Source: Flavobacteriaceae bacterium
GTDB taxonomy: Bacteria > Bacteroidota > Bacteroidia > Flavobacteriales > Flavobacteriaceae
Reading direction: 5' to 3'
DNA length: 64,000 bases
Assembly (NCBI GenBank): GCA_030683815.1
Contig: JAUXPJ010000008.1
Span: 62,001-126,000, forward strand
This document shows, one piece after another, positions 62,491-64,000 of the stretch. The notes under the pieces were generated by a model. That model was not told the origin of the DNA and did no database searches. It saw only the letters and a program-made list of their open reading frames with translations. The translations under genes and the position numbers were made by a program. The first letter of the stretch is position 1; each line of letters starts with the position of its first letter.

Positions 62491-62526
62491 AAAAAGGATA
62501 AACTCAAAAAGTTTATCCTTTTTTTT
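62491..62526 (+). terminator. Terminator of the ribosomal protein super-operon
   Basis: AAAAAGGATAAAC (62491-62503), loop TCAAAAA, GTTTATCCTTTTT (62511-62523), continuing T-run to 62526. Confidence 0.95.
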
Positions 62527-62533
62527 AAATTTG
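62526..62533 (+). promoter_or_regulatory. -7 promoter element for carA, touching the rplQ terminator
   Basis: TAAATTTG is an exact -7 match whose first T is the last base of the terminator T-run, 16 nt before the carA ATG. A -33 TTG is missing; that position is taken by the terminator stem. Confidence 0.5.
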
Positions 62534-62549
62534 TAAATTAAGTTATATT

Positions 62550-63656
62550 ATGGAATACAAAACTTTACCTAAAGCAATTTTACTTTTAGAAGACGGAACT
62601 CAATTCGAAGGAAAATCTGTAATTGAAGGTACTTCTTTCGGAGAAATCTGTTTTAATACCGGAATGACCGGTTATCAAGAAATATTTACCGATCCTTCTT
62701 ATAAAGGCCAACTGATGGTTGCAGCCAATGTTCATATCGGTAACTATGGAGTAAATACAGATGAAATGGAATCTGAGAGTATCAAAATTGCAGGTTTAAT
62801 CTGTCGGAATTTTAGTTTTCCTTACTCAAGAGAAAGAGCCGATGATTCTTTATTTAATTGGCTTCAAAAACAAGGCTCAGTTGTTATTACTGATGTTGAT
62901 ACAAGAGCAGTTGTTCAATATATCAGAGAAAATGGGGTGATGAATGCAGTAATTACCAGCGAAATTGATAAGCTGGAAACCTTAAAAGAACAATTGAAAA
63001 AGATTCCAAGCATGAAAGGATTGGAATTGGCATCAACGGTTTCAACTAAAGAATCCTATTTTTTTGGCGATGAAAATGCAAGCTATAAAATTGCAGCCCT
63101 TGATTTGGGAATTAAGAAAAACATCCTTAGAAATTTAGCTAAGCGCAATTGTTATATTCAAGTTTTTCCGCACCATACACCATTTTCTGAAATGCAACAA
63201 TGGAATCCAGATGGCTACTTTTTATCTAACGGCCCAGGTGATCCTGAACCTCTAAAAAATGCACAAGAAGTTGCTAAAAGCATTATAAAGAATGATTTAC
63301 CGCTTTTCGGAATTTGTTTAGGTCATCAAGTCATTGCTTTGTCACAAGGCATCCCCACTTTGAAAATGCACAATGGCCACCGCGGAATCAATCATCCCGT
63401 TAAAAATTTAATCACCGGAAAAGGAGAAATCACTTCTCAAAATCACGGATTTGTTGTTGATAAAAAAGCCGTAGAAAATCATCCTGATTTTGAAGTAACT
63501 CATCTTCATTTAAACGATGATACCTTGGCCGGTATGCGCATGAAAAATAAAAATTGCTTTTCTGTTCAGTACCACCCGGAAGCAAGTCCGGGACCACATG
63601 ATTCCTCTTATTTGTTTGATCAATTTATAGAGAATATTCAAAAAAGTAAAAAGTAA
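62550..63656 (+). CDS. carA: Carbamoyl-phosphate synthase, small (glutaminase) subunit
   Basis: A 368-residue glutamine amidotransferase subunit that delivers ammonia to CarB for carbamoyl phosphate, feeding pyrimidine and arginine synthesis. The N-terminal domain begins AILLLEDGTQFEGKSVIEG, with GEICFNTGMTGYQEIFTDPS. The class I amidotransferase triad is complete: C256 in FGICLGHQ, and H342 and E344 in YHPEASPGPHD. The tight linkage behind rplQ and ahead of eno is a known flavobacterial order. carB is not in the window. Confidence 0.97.
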   Translation: MEYKTLPKAILLLEDGTQFEGKSVIEGTSFGEICFNTGMTGYQEIFTDPSYKGQLMVAANVHIGNYGVNTDEMESESIKIAGLICRNFSFPYSRERADDSLFNWLQKQGSVVITDVDTRAVVQYIRENGVMNAVITSEIDKLETLKEQLKKIPSMKGLELASTVSTKESYFFGDENASYKIAALDLGIKKNILRNLAKRNCYIQVFPHHTPFSEMQQWNPDGYFLSNGPGDPEPLKNAQEVAKSIIKNDLPLFGICLGHQVIALSQGIPTLKMHNGHRGINHPVKNLITGKGEITSQNHGFVVDKKAVENHPDFEVTHLHLNDDTLAGMRMKNKNCFSVQYHPEASPGPHDSSYLFDQFIENIQKSKK

Positions 63657-63704
63657 AATTTTCAACAAATTTATAGTAATGAAGTCGAAATCGTTATCGT
63701 ATAA

Positions 63705-64000
<296 letters not shown>

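Overview
The window looks like chromosomal DNA from a Flavobacteriaceae bacterium, most probably Flavobacterium or a close relative. This rests on AT-rich DNA, translation starts preceded by A-rich sequence rather than Shine-Dalgarno motifs, promoters of the Bacteroidetes type (TTTG, about 19 nt, TAnnTTTG), a tmRNA tag reading GENNYALAA, four SusC/SusD pairs, an adenosylcobalamin-type ribonucleotide reductase, and the gene order rpsL to rplQ followed by carA and eno. No CRISPR array, tRNA, rRNA, prophage or intact insertion sequence was seen. I found no convincing new multi-gene system; the unusual features are mostly structural and regulatory.

Positions 1-10,850 hold housekeeping genes: the tail of a HAD hydrolase, tmRNA, a Lys1/alanine dehydrogenase-like enzyme, nrdJ, kdsA (KDO synthesis), mpl (murein peptide recycling), the trkA-trkH potassium uptake pair, and radC. 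Positions 10,930-15,480 form a small envelope-polysaccharide cluster: a polysaccharide deacetylase-like protein and a FemAB/GNAT-like protein on the plus strand, facing a flippase and a family-4 glycosyltransferase on the minus strand. Positions 15,545-22,542 carry a YjjG-type nucleotidase, three exported proteins of unknown role, rarA, a rhomboid protease and rlmB. The gaps here are filled with a short AT-rich repeat family that runs into the ends of neighbouring genes, and a diverged second copy of the rarA 3' end lies downstream of rarA.

Positions 22,600-43,600 are dominated by outer-membrane nutrient uptake. Two plus-strand SusC-SusD pairs are followed by two minus-strand SusC-SusD pairs, one with an extra lipoprotein. 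Within each same-strand couple, the promoter-proximal region and the SusC N-terminus are duplicated, most strikingly in the first couple (235 of 237 coding bases identical plus about 300 bp of similar upstream DNA). No glycosidase, sulfatase, peptidase, sigma or anti-sigma gene accompanies them, so their substrates cannot be read from context. A two-part Omp85-like outer-membrane protein follows.

Positions 45,480-62,530 are one long co-directional ribosomal protein super-operon (str, S10, spc and alpha operons joined) that also encodes EF-G, SecY, IF-1 and RNA polymerase alpha. It has a textbook promoter before rpsL and a terminator after rplQ. Three short gaps inside it contain hairpins (before rplC, rpsH and rpsD) that could be internal attenuators or r-protein autoregulatory sites. 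carA and the start of eno, each with its own promoter, end the window.
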